The translations under genes were made by a program, and so were the position numbers. The notes below the pieces were generated by a model. The model was not told the DNA's origin. It searched no databases and worked only from the letters and a program-made list of their open reading frames with translations. DNA of 64,000 nt from Paractinoplanes aksuensis (GTDB lineage Bacteria; Actinomycetota; Actinomycetes; Mycobacteriales; Micromonosporaceae), in the NCBI RefSeq assembly GCF_024137025.1, contig NZ_JAMYJR010000026.1:229468-293467 (forward strand). The letters run 5' to 3'. This document shows, piece by piece, positions 9,272 through 16,890 of this stretch; position 1 is the first letter of the stretch; every line of letters starts with the position of its first letter.

Positions 9272-10238
9272 TACCGGCCACAGCAAACGTCGCCGCGATC
9301 CGCTCCCGGTCGAACCCGGCCGCCAGCGTCAAATGAAGAAGAACCCGAGCCTTGTACGCATCCAGATAACCGGAGCTGATAAGGCCGCGGCCCAACAGAT
9401 CCCGCTCCGACCCGGCAAATCCGTACGTCTCCCTGAGCACCGGACCAGCCCCCGTCCGAGACGCGAGAACCACCGGAATCCGCTTCGCCGCCGCGGTCAG
9501 ACCGTCAACCCAACCCTCCGGCACATGCCCCGCCCCGAAGCCCGCGACAACGAGCCCATCAAGCCGCTCGGCGAGCACCCCCACCGTGGCCCCGTCGTCC
9601 CCCAGAGTCGCAACGCAAACGCCCACCGACGGACTCCCGACCGGCAACGGCACTCGAATCCGGCCGTCGACCCGGTTGACGAAGCGAGCCCGCCCCTCCA
9701 CCAGATACCCGAGCACCCCGCCATTCGGCGAGGCGAATGCCGCCGTACTGGTGGAATGCCCCTTCCGAACCCGCCGAGCCGCATGAATCTCGTCGGCCAT
9801 GACCACCAGGCACCCAAGCCCCCGCGCCTCAGGACTGGCCGCGATAACCACCGCCGCCAGCAAATTTGCCGGCCCGTCAGCCCCCGCCTGAGTCGGATTC
9901 CGCATGGCGCCGGTAACCACCACAGGCCGATCCCCACCGTGAAGCAGATCCAACACGTACGAGCTCTCCTCGATCGTGTCCGTCCCCTGCACCACGACAA
10001 TCCCCGCCGCGCTGCTGGCCTCGATGATCCGCACCAGCTCAACCAGGTCACCAACCCCGAGCGAGGCCCCCGGCCGGTTCAGAAACGTCGTCGCCTGCAC
10101 CTCGATACCGGTCGCAGCCAACCCTGGAACGGCATCAACCAGCTGCTGAGCGGAGAGCTTCGGCGCCACCCCACCGCCCGCAGTAGAGGTCATGGCGATG
10201 GTGCCACCCAGCCCCACCACCAGAACCGACCCAGCCAC
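9264..10238 (-). CDS. L-asparaginase (type I/II family)
   Basis: 324 residues. Both catalytic threonine signatures are present: GGTIAM at the N-terminus (T13) and VVQGTDT (T86-D87). The family stretch VVTGAMRNPTQAGADGP follows, then the C-terminal domain with VVAGFGAGHVP. It hydrolyses L-asparagine to aspartate and ammonia. There is no signal peptide, so a cytoplasmic enzyme is expected. It is the first gene of an overlapping minus-strand operon with a P-loop kinase and a coiled-coil protein, and starts 26 bp downstream of tRNA-Arg on the same strand, so read-through from the tRNA promoter is possible. Confidence 0.95.
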   Translation of the reverse strand: MAGSVLVVGLGGTIAMTSTAGGGVAPKLSAQQLVDAVPGLAATGIEVQATTFLNRPGASLGVGDLVELVRIIEASSAAGIVVVQGTDTIEESSYVLDLLHGGDRPVVVTGAMRNPTQAGADGPANLLAAVVIAASPEARGLGCLVVMADEIHAARRVRKGHSTSTAAFASPNGGVLGYLVEGRARFVNRVDGRIRVPLPVGSPSVGVCVATLGDDGATVGVLAERLDGLVVAGFGAGHVPEGWVDGLTAAAKRIPVVLASRTGAGPVLRETYGFAGSERDLLGRGLISSGYLDAYKARVLLHLTLAAGFDRERIAATFAVAGNG

Positions 10239-10264
10239 GACGAACGCTCTCCAAGAACGCGAGG

Positions 10265-10337
10265 TGCCCCCGGTAGGAATCGAACCTACGACACACGGTT
10301 TAGGAAACCGATGCTCTATCCCCTGAGCTACGAGGGC
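10265..10337 (-). tRNA. tRNA-Arg (anticodon CCU, reads AGG)
   Basis: 73 nt fold into a complete cloverleaf: acceptor stem GCCCTCG/CGGGGGC, D stem GCTC/GAGC, anticodon loop TTCCTAA with anticodon CCT, T arm GTAGG-TTCGATT-CCTAC, discriminator A. The 3' CCA is not encoded. The first anticodon-stem pair (27-43) is a T-T mismatch. It decodes the rare arginine codon AGG. The accessory region begins on its 5' side; no duplicated tRNA 3' end was seen. Confidence 0.95.
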
Positions 10338-10720
10338 CTACGGCCCATATCGTACCTACCAGGGCGTTCCCAGGAGTGCCCGGGCGTCCCATCGAATGCC
10401 CAGCGGTGCCGGCTGGTCGAGCTGCGGGGGTTCCGTCGCTGGTCGGAGCGCGTCCGGAGCAAATCCCGGGCACACGCGGCCCGGCGTGCCCGACGGTGAC
10501 CACGGGTGCCCAGCGGTGATGTCGGGTGCTATTCGCTCCCCGAGCACGTCAGGAGCACTCGCGGCGACTCCTGAGCTGGCCAAATGTCTTTGGCGGTCGA
10601 CTTGATGTTCGTGCGGGGTCAGGCGATGGTTCGTGCCACCGGTACCGCGGGGTGCGCCTCCTGCGGCAGCGTCGCCGGGGCACTTCGCGCACGAGGTGTC
10701 CCGGCGCGTGGCCCCGTTCG
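10338..10720. other. Gene-free stretch between tRNA-Arg and the broken toxin gene
   Basis: No convincing gene. The stretch contains several loosely repeated words built on GTGCCC (around 10374, 10396, 10485 and 10506), including two copies of TGCCCAGCGGTG. They are too degenerate to call a repeat family. It probably includes the tRNA promoter at its left end. It marks the edge between the conserved block on the left and the accessory region on the right. Confidence 0.5.
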
Positions 10721-11375
10721 CTACGACGAATCGGTCGCCAGCTGGCCCCGCCACTCCTCGAATCGTTTCCGCATGGCGGCGATGTGATCAGGGGTGGCCT
10801 CGTAGGCCGCGAAGCGTCGATCTGGGTAGCGGTGCAGTATGGCGAGCAGGTCGGCGAAGATCCGCCGGTCGAACCCGGCATCGGCTTCCTCGGCCAGCTC
10901 GAGCAGCCGTTCGCGGGTGAAATAGCCAGTCATAATGGCGGCGTCGACGTCGAGGAAATCACGCGGCTCGGCCCGAGTGAACAGGGGCAGACATCTTCCC
11001 GGCGACGACGTCGTCCATGTGAAGCACCGGACCGACGTCCATCACCACCGGCGGCAAGGAGCGCCAGTTCGCGGCCAACTCGACCTTGTAAGGCCGCTCG
11101 GGTTCGGCCGGGTCGGTGACGGCGAGCTGGGCGAAGGTCTCGAATTGCCGAACGATGTCGACGGCGTATCCGGCCGCGCGGTATCCGTCGATGACGGCGT
11201 CCACCGCCGCCGTGAGCTCACCACGGCGGTCCCAGGCGGTGAAAAGGTCAATGTCTTCGCTCGGACGGTCAAGGATGCCGTTCGCTTGGACTGCATACCC
11301 GCCGGCCAGCGCGAATCCGTAACGGCCGGCCTCTCGGAGCCCGATCTCTGCGAGCCGCAGGTGGCTTGGATCCAT
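10721..11375 (-). pseudogene. AbiEii/AbiGii-type nucleotidyltransferase toxin, broken by a +1 frameshift
   Basis: The N-terminal part from ATG 11375 (MDPSHLRLAEIG) carries the nucleotidyltransferase signature GGYAVQANG followed by SEDIDLF (DxD). It then reads to VVAGKMSAPVHSGRAA-stop. If one G is removed from the GGGG run at 10984-10987, the frame continues as MSALFTRAEPRDFLDVDAAI, then MTGYFTRERLLELA, to the stop at 10721. That join rebuilds the usual AbiEii order (VAGK, then RDFLD). AbiEii proteins are nucleotidyltransferase toxins of type IV toxin-antitoxin/abortive-infection systems. The toxin is therefore inactive as read, unless the extra base is a sequencing error or is bypassed. The upstream partner gene is intact and ends 2 bp before the ATG. 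Confidence 0.85.
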
Positions 11376-11377
11376 GG

Positions 11378-11731
11378 TCAGCCGGCGAGTGCCTGTGGCG
11401 GCGCGGCCAGTTCCGAGAAGCGGTCCTGCCACAGCGCCCTCAATCGGGCAGGAAGCCACAGAGATGGCCATACCCGGCGCAGGACATCGCCGTCCAGCCA
11501 GCGATTGAGGTCCTCGGCACTGGCCGCCTGGTTCAGGACGGTCTGGTACATCACCTGGAGGTCGCCGGGATCATCAAGGTCATAGGTGCTGTCGCCGGAC
11601 CAATCCAATGATCGATCGAGAGTGACTTGGCCGCCGGTCGGCCCGTGCAGATCGGCAAGACGTGACGGCACGACGTAATGCCGTTGGTCCACATACCGCG
11701 AACCACGCGGCGGGCGGTCGATCGTTGCCAT
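11378..11731 (-). CDS. Putative antitoxin/partner of the AbiEii-type toxin, 117 aa
   Basis: Starts ATG 11731 behind an excellent ribosome site (AGGAGGTGGAGCAG-ATG). The small protein MATIDRPPRGSRYVDQRHYV is followed by acidic residues (LDRSLDWSGDSTYDLDD) and a Trp-rich C-terminus (VWPSLWLPARLRALWQDRF). It has no recognised DNA-binding or AbiEi domain. Its stop is 2 bp from the start of the downstream nucleotidyltransferase pseudogene, an arrangement typical of a toxin-antitoxin pair, so the role as neutralising partner is inferred from position. It remains intact although the toxin frame is broken, as expected if an antitoxin outlives its toxin. Confidence 0.7.
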   Translation of the reverse strand: MATIDRPPRGSRYVDQRHYVVPSRLADLHGPTGGQVTLDRSLDWSGDSTYDLDDPGDLQVMYQTVLNQAASAEDLNRWLDGDVLRRVWPSLWLPARLRALWQDRFSELAAPPQALAG

Positions 11732-11882
11732 CTGCTCCACCTCCTGATCCGATGATACGGCCAGGCATTCCTGGGCGGGTCTCGTCCGGCCGGCGTTACG
11801 GCCTGCCGGCCTCTCCATGAGGCGCCGCCGCAACCAGATTAGGTCTTCGACGGTCGACGTGCCTGGATCGATACTCAACCCG

Positions 11883-12293
11883 CTACAGCAGGGGTTGCGG
11901 AAGCGTTCCCCTGGCGAATTGGGTGAGCAGCGGGGCGATTTCACTATTCTCGGTCCAGTCCTCCCACCCGGCGTCGAAGGTGATCCCCTCTTTTCCGCAT
12001 TGCAGGACTGCCCGCTCGCCGTTGTGCAGCAACACTCCGCTGCCGCCGTGGGTTTGGGCGAACGCTATGAGCACATGCACCATCAGCGCCGTATTGTGAT
12101 CGCTGGTCGCCTCGTCCGCGAGATTCGCGAACCGGAACGTGACCCAGAAGCGGTCCTCGAATCCGAAGAGCTTCATCGCCTCGTTGACGTCGTCTGCGGA
12201 ATCTGCGCTGGCTGTCACGTACATGCCATCCAGGAAAACGGTGCCGTCCGGAGACTGTTGACCATCACGCTCGGCCTGCTGCGCGATGAGGCG
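11883..12293 (-). pseudogene. SitI3-like immunity-type protein, 5' truncated
   Basis: From ATG 12224 the frame gives 113 residues ending VRGT-like ARGTLPQPLL, with WVTFRFANLADE, HNTALMVHVLIAF and SGVLLHNGE, a pattern resembling the actinobacterial SitI3 family (immunity-like proteins). The coding pattern continues upstream of that ATG in the same frame (RDGQQSPDGTVFLDG) to a TAG at about 12295, with no start codon. The original N-terminus therefore appears lost. The break falls at about 12290-12297, where a plus-strand gene remnant also begins. The family call is by resemblance only; a short functional product from ATG 12224 cannot be excluded. Confidence 0.5.
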
Positions 12294-12388
12294 CTACCGC
12301 CATTGTTGCGCCCTACGCAGTCGCCTACGGCCACACCGACCAAGACGAGTTCGTCCAGGCACTCACCGGCAAGGGGTCACGTCGATGA
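12290..12388 (+). pseudogene. C-terminal remnant of the gene upstream of the second AbiEii gene
   Basis: Directly upstream of the AbiEii start, one frame reads GATAIVAPYAVAYGHTDQDE and onward to FVQALTGKGSRR-stop. The TGA overlaps the AbiEii ATG (ATGA), the classic coupling of an antitoxin-toxin pair. The frame is closed by a TGA at 12287, so only about 32 residues survive. I read it as the tail of an AbiEi-like antitoxin whose front was lost at the same breakpoint that truncates the SitI3-like gene. The identity is inferred from position only. Confidence 0.45.
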
Positions 12389-12741
12389 CCGAGCCCACCT
12401 TCCGATATCAGACGCCGTCGGCGTTCAGGACGGCACTCAAAGAACGCTTCGGGCAGATCGCGCATACCGACCGGCGCTACCCACTTGCCGAGCTCCAGCG
12501 GCAGTTCGCCTACGACCGGGCCCTCGCCCGGCTGTTCAGCTCCCACGACGCCGACCGATGGGTCCTCAAGGGAGCAGGAGCGCTGCTGGCTCGCCTCGCC
12601 ACGGCTCGGCACAGCAAAGACGTCGACGTCTTTTTCAACGCCACCGAAGCCGACGTCGACGACGCCGTCGACGCGCTGCGCACTGCACTTCGCACTCACT
12701 GCAACGCCGCATGCCCGGATACCGGACACTCGGATTCATGA
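12385..12741 (+). pseudogene. Second AbiEii-type nucleotidyltransferase toxin, 3' truncated
   Basis: ATG 12385 has AAGGGG nine bases upstream. The protein begins MTEPTFRYQTPSAFRTALKE and carries the AbiEii nucleotidyltransferase signature WVLKGAGALLAR then RHSKDVDVF (DxD). After about 105 residues it runs into the 56-bp repeat at 12695 and stops at 12741, whereas AbiEii proteins are normally about 220-300 residues. The catalytic front is present but the C-terminal domain is missing and was not found after the second repeat copy. Either the repeat-bounded cassette inserted here with loss of the rest, or a deletion joined the gene to the repeat. Confidence 0.75.
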
Positions 12742-12750
12742 CGGCATGAA
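12695..12750 (+). repeat. 56-bp flanking repeat, copy 1 (left end of helicase cassette)
   Basis: It aligns without gaps to 16826-16881, 51 of 56 bases identical, in the same orientation. Starts CTCACTGCAACGC; contains the imperfect palindrome TGCCCGGATACCGGACA and ends in a perfect 6-bp inverted repeat TTCATG-ACGG-CATGAA. It truncates the second AbiEii gene. Confidence 0.9.
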
Positions 12751-12947
12751 CCTGTGCTGTCGCGGAACATCGGCTGGTGTCGACCACGGCTTCAGGTACC
12801 CGGCGTGCAGCCTTTGTCTGTAGGGCGACCTGGTCTGGTGCGATGAGCGCCGGCGGCAGCCGCGACGTCCCTCGTTGTGAGTACGTCGCCTGCAGCGCCT
12901 CTTGCCGCGCGTTTAGAGTGGGTCGCTGACTCTCGCGAAGGGCGACG

Positions 12948-15900
12948 ATGGCGAAGCTGGTCCTCTCCTCAGAAGAAGCGGTGCTTTGCGAGTTGGTCGG
13001 GGTCCGCACGTTTCTTCAAGCGCGAGCAGTGCTGGAGGATGGGGAGATCGTCGGCCCGGCCGTGGGCAGATCCGGTCAGGCGGTCGGCAAGGTTCGCGGC
13101 GGCGGGGAAGTGACCGGCGAGGTCGTCCAGGGGGCGAAGCCCGCACTGAGGGGTGCATGCAGCTGCGCCGATACGAAATGCGTACATGTCGTGGCGCTGC
13201 TGATCGCCGCTCAGCAGGACGCTGGGGCGGCGAAGCCCACGGCACCGGCCCAGCGGCGGTCGAAGGCCGGTCGGTGGGAGTCCCAGCTGTCCGCCTGGGT
13301 CCGTGACGTGGCAGGGACGCAGCCGGTCCCGCAGCCTGTGGATCCTGGTCTCGGGCTGCAGTTCGAGCTGGTAAACGCCCATGTTGCGCGGACGAGGAAG
13401 ACCCAGCAGCGGATCTCGATGCGTCCGGTGTTGCCGGGCCGCAGGGGCTGGGTGCGTACGGGGATCAGCTGGCAGACGCTCGGCTATGCCGGAGGCGGTT
13501 CGCCGGACCTGAAGCACCACCGCCAACTGCTGACTGAAATAGTCAAGCTGTCCGGCTCCCATGCGCAGTATTACTACAGCAGCAGCGCGAACGTCTTTCT
13601 CGACGAATTCAGCAGTCGACGGATCTGGGATTTGCTGGCCGAGGCGCAGGAGGCCGGCCTGCCGCTGGTGATGTATGGCAAGAACGCCGGGCCGGTGATT
13701 GTGGCGCGCCGTCCGGCGCGGGTATCGATGCGAGTCGACCGGGTCGACGGTGACTTGTCGTTGCAAGCCGTGGTGCAGGACGACGGCATGCCGGTCGACT
13801 TGGAGAGCGCGACGTTCATCGGCGAGCCGGCGCACGGCATCGCCTCGTGGGGCATGCGAGGTGAAGCGGAACCAACTGGACTCGCCATGAGGCTGGCTCC
13901 GCTGGCCCGTCCGCTTCCGAAGCCGGCTCGTAAGGTGCTGACAGCATCGAGTATCCGGATTCCGGGCGAGCACGAGGAGCGGTTCTTCGCCGAGTTCTAT
14001 CCCGGCCTGGTCCGGCAGGTGGAGGTCGTGCCGGCCGGGCCCGCCGTGAGGCTGCCCGAGGTGGGTGCCCCAGTCCTGTCCGCGACCTTGAGCGCCGAAC
14101 GCGGGCAGCAGCTGCGAGTGCGCTGGGAGTGGGTGGTCGAGGTAGGTGGCGAGCGGAACGGCGAGCCGCTCTGGTCGCCGACGCTGTCCGACGAGGGTGC
14201 CGATCTCCTTCAGCGGGTGGCCGATCTCGTCGTACCCAGCCTGCTCGAGCCCGGCCGACTGGGCCCGCGGCTCGCCGCCGAGTCGGTGCTCGGCGGCGAC
14301 GAAATGATCCGCTTCCTGAGTACGGTGGTTCCCGCGCTGGCCGAGCTCGGGGTGTCCGTGATCGAGCCCGCCGACGGTTGGAATCTGCAGGAGACCGAGG
14401 CGGCGCCGGTCATCACGTTCACCGGCGCCGCCGAGGCCGGCGAACAGGATTGGTTCGACCTGTCCGTTCGCGTCGCGGTTGGCGGCGAGCAGGTCGACTT
14501 CGAGGCGCTGTTCGTGGCCCTCGCCCAGGATCAAGAGTTCCTGATTCTGCCCAGTGGCGCCTATTTCGGCTTGGATCGGCCGGAGTTCCAACAGCTACGC
14601 GATCTGATCACGGAATCGCGGGCGCTCACCGACAGCCCGCCGGGCGTGCTGCGGGTCGGCCGGTTCCAGGCCGGGGTCTGGGACGAGCTGGCCGAACTGG
14701 GCGAGTTGGCCGGTCAGGCCGCGGATTGGCAGCGTACGGTGGCCGCGCTGAGCGGCGGCGTGGCCCTGGACCAGCCGGTGCCCACCGAGGTATGCGCCGA
14801 GTTGCGCCCGTACCAAGAGGAGGGCTTCCGGTGGCTGGCCGCGCTGCACGACAACGGGCTTGGCGGCATCCTCGCCGACGACATGGGGCTCGGTAAGACC
14901 CTGCAGGCGCTCGCTCTGCTGTGTCATGCCGGCAAACACGGCCGCTTCCTGGTCGTGGCGCCGGCCAGCGTCGTGCACAACTGGGCGGCCGAGGCAGCCC
15001 GCTTCACTCCCGACCTTGAGGTCCGGACGATCACCTCGACTGCGGCCCGGCGAGGAGTCGATCTGGCTGAAGCAATCGGGCACGCTGACGTGGTGATCAC
15101 GTCCTACACCCTGTTCCGCCTGGAGTACGACGACTACGCGGCATCGGACTGGGCTGGTCTGGTGCTCGACGAAGCGCAGTTCGTGAAAAACCCGCAGTCG
15201 CAGGCGTACAAGTGCGCCCGCCGCCTCCCGGCTCCTTTCAAGATCGCCATTACCGGTACGCCGATGGAAAACAACCTGGCCGAGCTGTGGGCGCTGTGTT
15301 CGGTCGCTGCCCCCGGCCTGTTCCCTTCGCTCGATCGGTTCACCGAGTACTACCGCCATCCGATCGAACGTGACCGCGACCAGGACCGGCTGGCCCAGTT
15401 ACGCCGCCGGATCCGGCCGCTGGTGCTGCGCCGGCGCAAGAGCGAAGTGGCCGCTGACCTGCCGGCCAAGCAGGAACAGGTGGTCGAGGTTGACCTGTCA
15501 CCCGGTCATCGCAAGGTCTACCAGCGCTACCTGCAGCGGGAACGGCAGAAGGTGCTCGGCCTGCTGGGCGACCTGGAGAAGAATCGCTTCGAAATCTTCC
15601 GCTCGCTGACGTTGTTGCGGCAGGCCAGCCTGGACGTGGCGCTGGTCGACGAACGACACCGCGCAGTCTCCTCGACCAAGCTCGACCTGCTCGTGGAGCA
15701 GCTCACCGATATCGTCGCGGAGGGCCACCGCACCCTGGTGTTCAGCCAGTTCACTCGCTTTCTCGGCAGCGCCCGCGATCGGCTGGAACAGGCCGGCGTC
15801 GCCTGCTCATACCTCGACGGCACCACCCGCGACCGCAAGCGGGTGGTGGCGGAGTTCAAGACCGGCGCCGCGCCGGTCTTTCTGATCAGCCTGAAGGCGG

Positions 15901-16175
15901 GCGGGTTCGGCCTGAATCTGACCGAGGCGGACTACTGCATCCTGCTCGACCCGTGGTGGAACCCCGCGACGGAAGCGCAGGCGGTGGACCGGACACACCG
16001 CATCGGCCAGACCAGAAACGTCATGGTCTATCGCCTGGTAGCGCGCGATACCATCGCGGAGAAGGTAATGGCCTTGCAGGCCCGCAAGGCGGAGTTGTTT
16101 GCCGGCGTCATGGACGGTGGGGAGTTCTCCTCTGCAGCCCTGACCGCCGCCGACATCCGCGAACTCCTCAATTAG
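12948..16175 (+). CDS. SWIM-domain SNF2/HepA-type helicase-ATPase
   Basis: 1075 residues starting MAKLVLSSEE. An N-terminal SWIM zinc finger is clear (CSCADTKCVH: C71, C73, C78, H80), followed by a long region of about 500 residues typical of actinobacterial SNF2 proteins. The motor has motif I ADDMGLGKT at about residue 645, VVAPASVVHNW, a DEAQ box (VLDEAQFVKNP, about residue 739), TGTPMENNL, LVFSQFTRFL and motif VI QAVDRTHRIGQTR at about residue 1010. It is an ATP-driven double-stranded DNA translocase; SNF2/HepA proteins remodel protein-DNA complexes, and some belong to phage-defence systems. All motor motifs are intact. It is followed 96 bp later by a DUF6933 gene, and both lie between two copies of a 56-bp repeat, which suggests they move or are inherited as a unit. 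Confidence 0.95.
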   Translation: MAKLVLSSEEAVLCELVGVRTFLQARAVLEDGEIVGPAVGRSGQAVGKVRGGGEVTGEVVQGAKPALRGACSCADTKCVHVVALLIAAQQDAGAAKPTAPAQRRSKAGRWESQLSAWVRDVAGTQPVPQPVDPGLGLQFELVNAHVARTRKTQQRISMRPVLPGRRGWVRTGISWQTLGYAGGGSPDLKHHRQLLTEIVKLSGSHAQYYYSSSANVFLDEFSSRRIWDLLAEAQEAGLPLVMYGKNAGPVIVARRPARVSMRVDRVDGDLSLQAVVQDDGMPVDLESATFIGEPAHGIASWGMRGEAEPTGLAMRLAPLARPLPKPARKVLTASSIRIPGEHEERFFAEFYPGLVRQVEVVPAGPAVRLPEVGAPVLSATLSAERGQQLRVRWEWVVEVGGERNGEPLWSPTLSDEGADLLQRVADLVVPSLLEPGRLGPRLAAESVLGGDEMIRFLSTVVPALAELGVSVIEPADGWNLQETEAAPVITFTGAAEAGEQDWFDLSVRVAVGGEQVDFEALFVALAQDQEFLILPSGAYFGLDRPEFQQLRDLITESRALTDSPPGVLRVGRFQAGVWDELAELGELAGQAADWQRTVAALSGGVALDQPVPTEVCAELRPYQEEGFRWLAALHDNGLGGILADDMGLGKTLQALALLCHAGKHGRFLVVAPASVVHNWAAEAARFTPDLEVRTITSTAARRGVDLAEAIGHADVVITSYTLFRLEYDDYAASDWAGLVLDEAQFVKNPQSQAYKCARRLPAPFKIAITGTPMENNLAELWALCSVAAPGLFPSLDRFTEYYRHPIERDRDQDRLAQLRRRIRPLVLRRRKSEVAADLPAKQEQVVEVDLSPGHRKVYQRYLQRERQKVLGLLGDLEKNRFEIFRSLTLLRQASLDVALVDERHRAVSSTKLDLLVEQLTDIVAEGHRTLVFSQFTRFLGSARDRLEQAGVACSYLDGTTRDRKRVVAEFKTGAAPVFLISLKAGGFGLNLTEADYCILLDPWWNPATEAQAVDRTHRIGQTRNVMVYRLVARDTIAEKVMALQARKAELFAGVMDGGEFSSAALTAADIRELLN

Positions 16176-16271
16176 CCCGCTTGGCGGTGGAGTTCTCGTC
16201 CCAGCAGTCTGGTCACGCCCTCTGAGGGGGCCGGCCCCAGTCCTGCAGCGCGTCGGGGCACGATTGATCTC

Positions 16272-16781
16272 GTGTTGATCGTCCGCGCCACCAAGAAGCT
16301 ACGCCACCGGCTCGGGGCGGCGACCCCGCACGACGGTGAACTGTCGACCACCCTGCTCAGCGACTGGTACGCGACCCTGCTGCCGTGGCGGCCTCAGCAA
16401 TTGATCCTGCTGGTCAACGAGCAGACCCTGCTGCCAGTGGTGATGCCGCTGGCACCTGGTGCCACCGCGCCGGCCCGTATCGGACTGGAGATTGCCGCTG
16501 CCCTGGCCATCCACCAAGCGCCGGCTACTGTCATCGACACCGAGTTGAGTCAGATGCGTGACTGCCGGTTCGGTCCCACCACGAACCGCAGCGTCGTCGG
16601 GATCATGAGCGAGTTCGCCTACCTCGCCGACGTCTATCGGCACTCCGACCCCAGCAGAAGCCTGGCCGAGCTGGGCCGGAAACTGGCGGAGACACCGTGC
16701 AGCCCGCTCTACCGCCGCCATGTCCGGCCGGACCATGAACTCGAAGCGTTTCTGCAACTCATCCAGCGCCCGGACTCTTGA
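16272..16781 (+). CDS. DUF6933 domain protein
   Basis: 169 residues from GTG 16272. It begins MLIVRATKKLRHRLGA and contains LSDWYATLLPWRPQQLILLV and NEQTLLPVVMPLAP, the hallmark of the small DUF6933 family (resemblance judged by eye). No biochemical role is known for it to me. It is soluble, with no signal peptide. Position makes it the likely partner of the SNF2 helicase 96 bp upstream: same strand, same repeat-bounded cassette, and no gene between. The ribosome site is weak. Its 3' end is followed by the second repeat copy 45 bp later. Confidence 0.85.
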   Translation: MLIVRATKKLRHRLGAATPHDGELSTTLLSDWYATLLPWRPQQLILLVNEQTLLPVVMPLAPGATAPARIGLEIAAALAIHQAPATVIDTELSQMRDCRFGPTTNRSVVGIMSEFAYLADVYRHSDPSRSLAELGRKLAETPCSPLYRRHVRPDHELEAFLQLIQRPDS

Positions 16782-16825
16782 AGCGATCGCCATTCGAAGC
16801 AGGCGAGAGAGCCTGTCCTTGCCGC

Positions 16826-16881
16826 CTCACTGCAACGCGTTATGCCCGGATACCGGACACTCGGCTTCATGACGCCATGAA
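16826..16881 (+). repeat. 56-bp flanking repeat, copy 2 (right end of helicase cassette)
   Basis: Direct repeat of 12695-12750 (51/56 identical). It keeps the inverted repeat TTCATG-ACGC-CATGAA although the loop base differs, and TGCCCGGATACCGGACA is fully conserved, so the palindromic parts are the best-kept parts. Together the copies enclose 4.1 kb holding the helicase and DUF6933 genes. Confidence 0.9.
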
Positions 16882-16890
16882 TTGAGCTGC

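Noticed and set aside
10265..10337. tRNA-Arg as integration site of the accessory region
   Set aside because: The accessory block lies on the 5' side of the tRNA, no duplicated 3' end was seen, and no integrase gene is present in the window.
9213..10499. Plus-strand open frame of 428 codons
   Set aside because: It runs antisense through the asparaginase and across tRNA-Arg, so it cannot be a gene.
10370..10520. GTGCCC-type words as a repeat family or CRISPR-like array
   Set aside because: Spacing and sequence are irregular; only two copies of a 12-bp word agree. No CRISPR array or cas gene was found anywhere in the window.
12635..13009. Minus-strand 124-codon frame across the left repeat
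   Set aside because: Antisense to the AbiEii end and helicase start, with no ribosome site and a run of arginines from GC-rich sequence; no transposase similarity seen.
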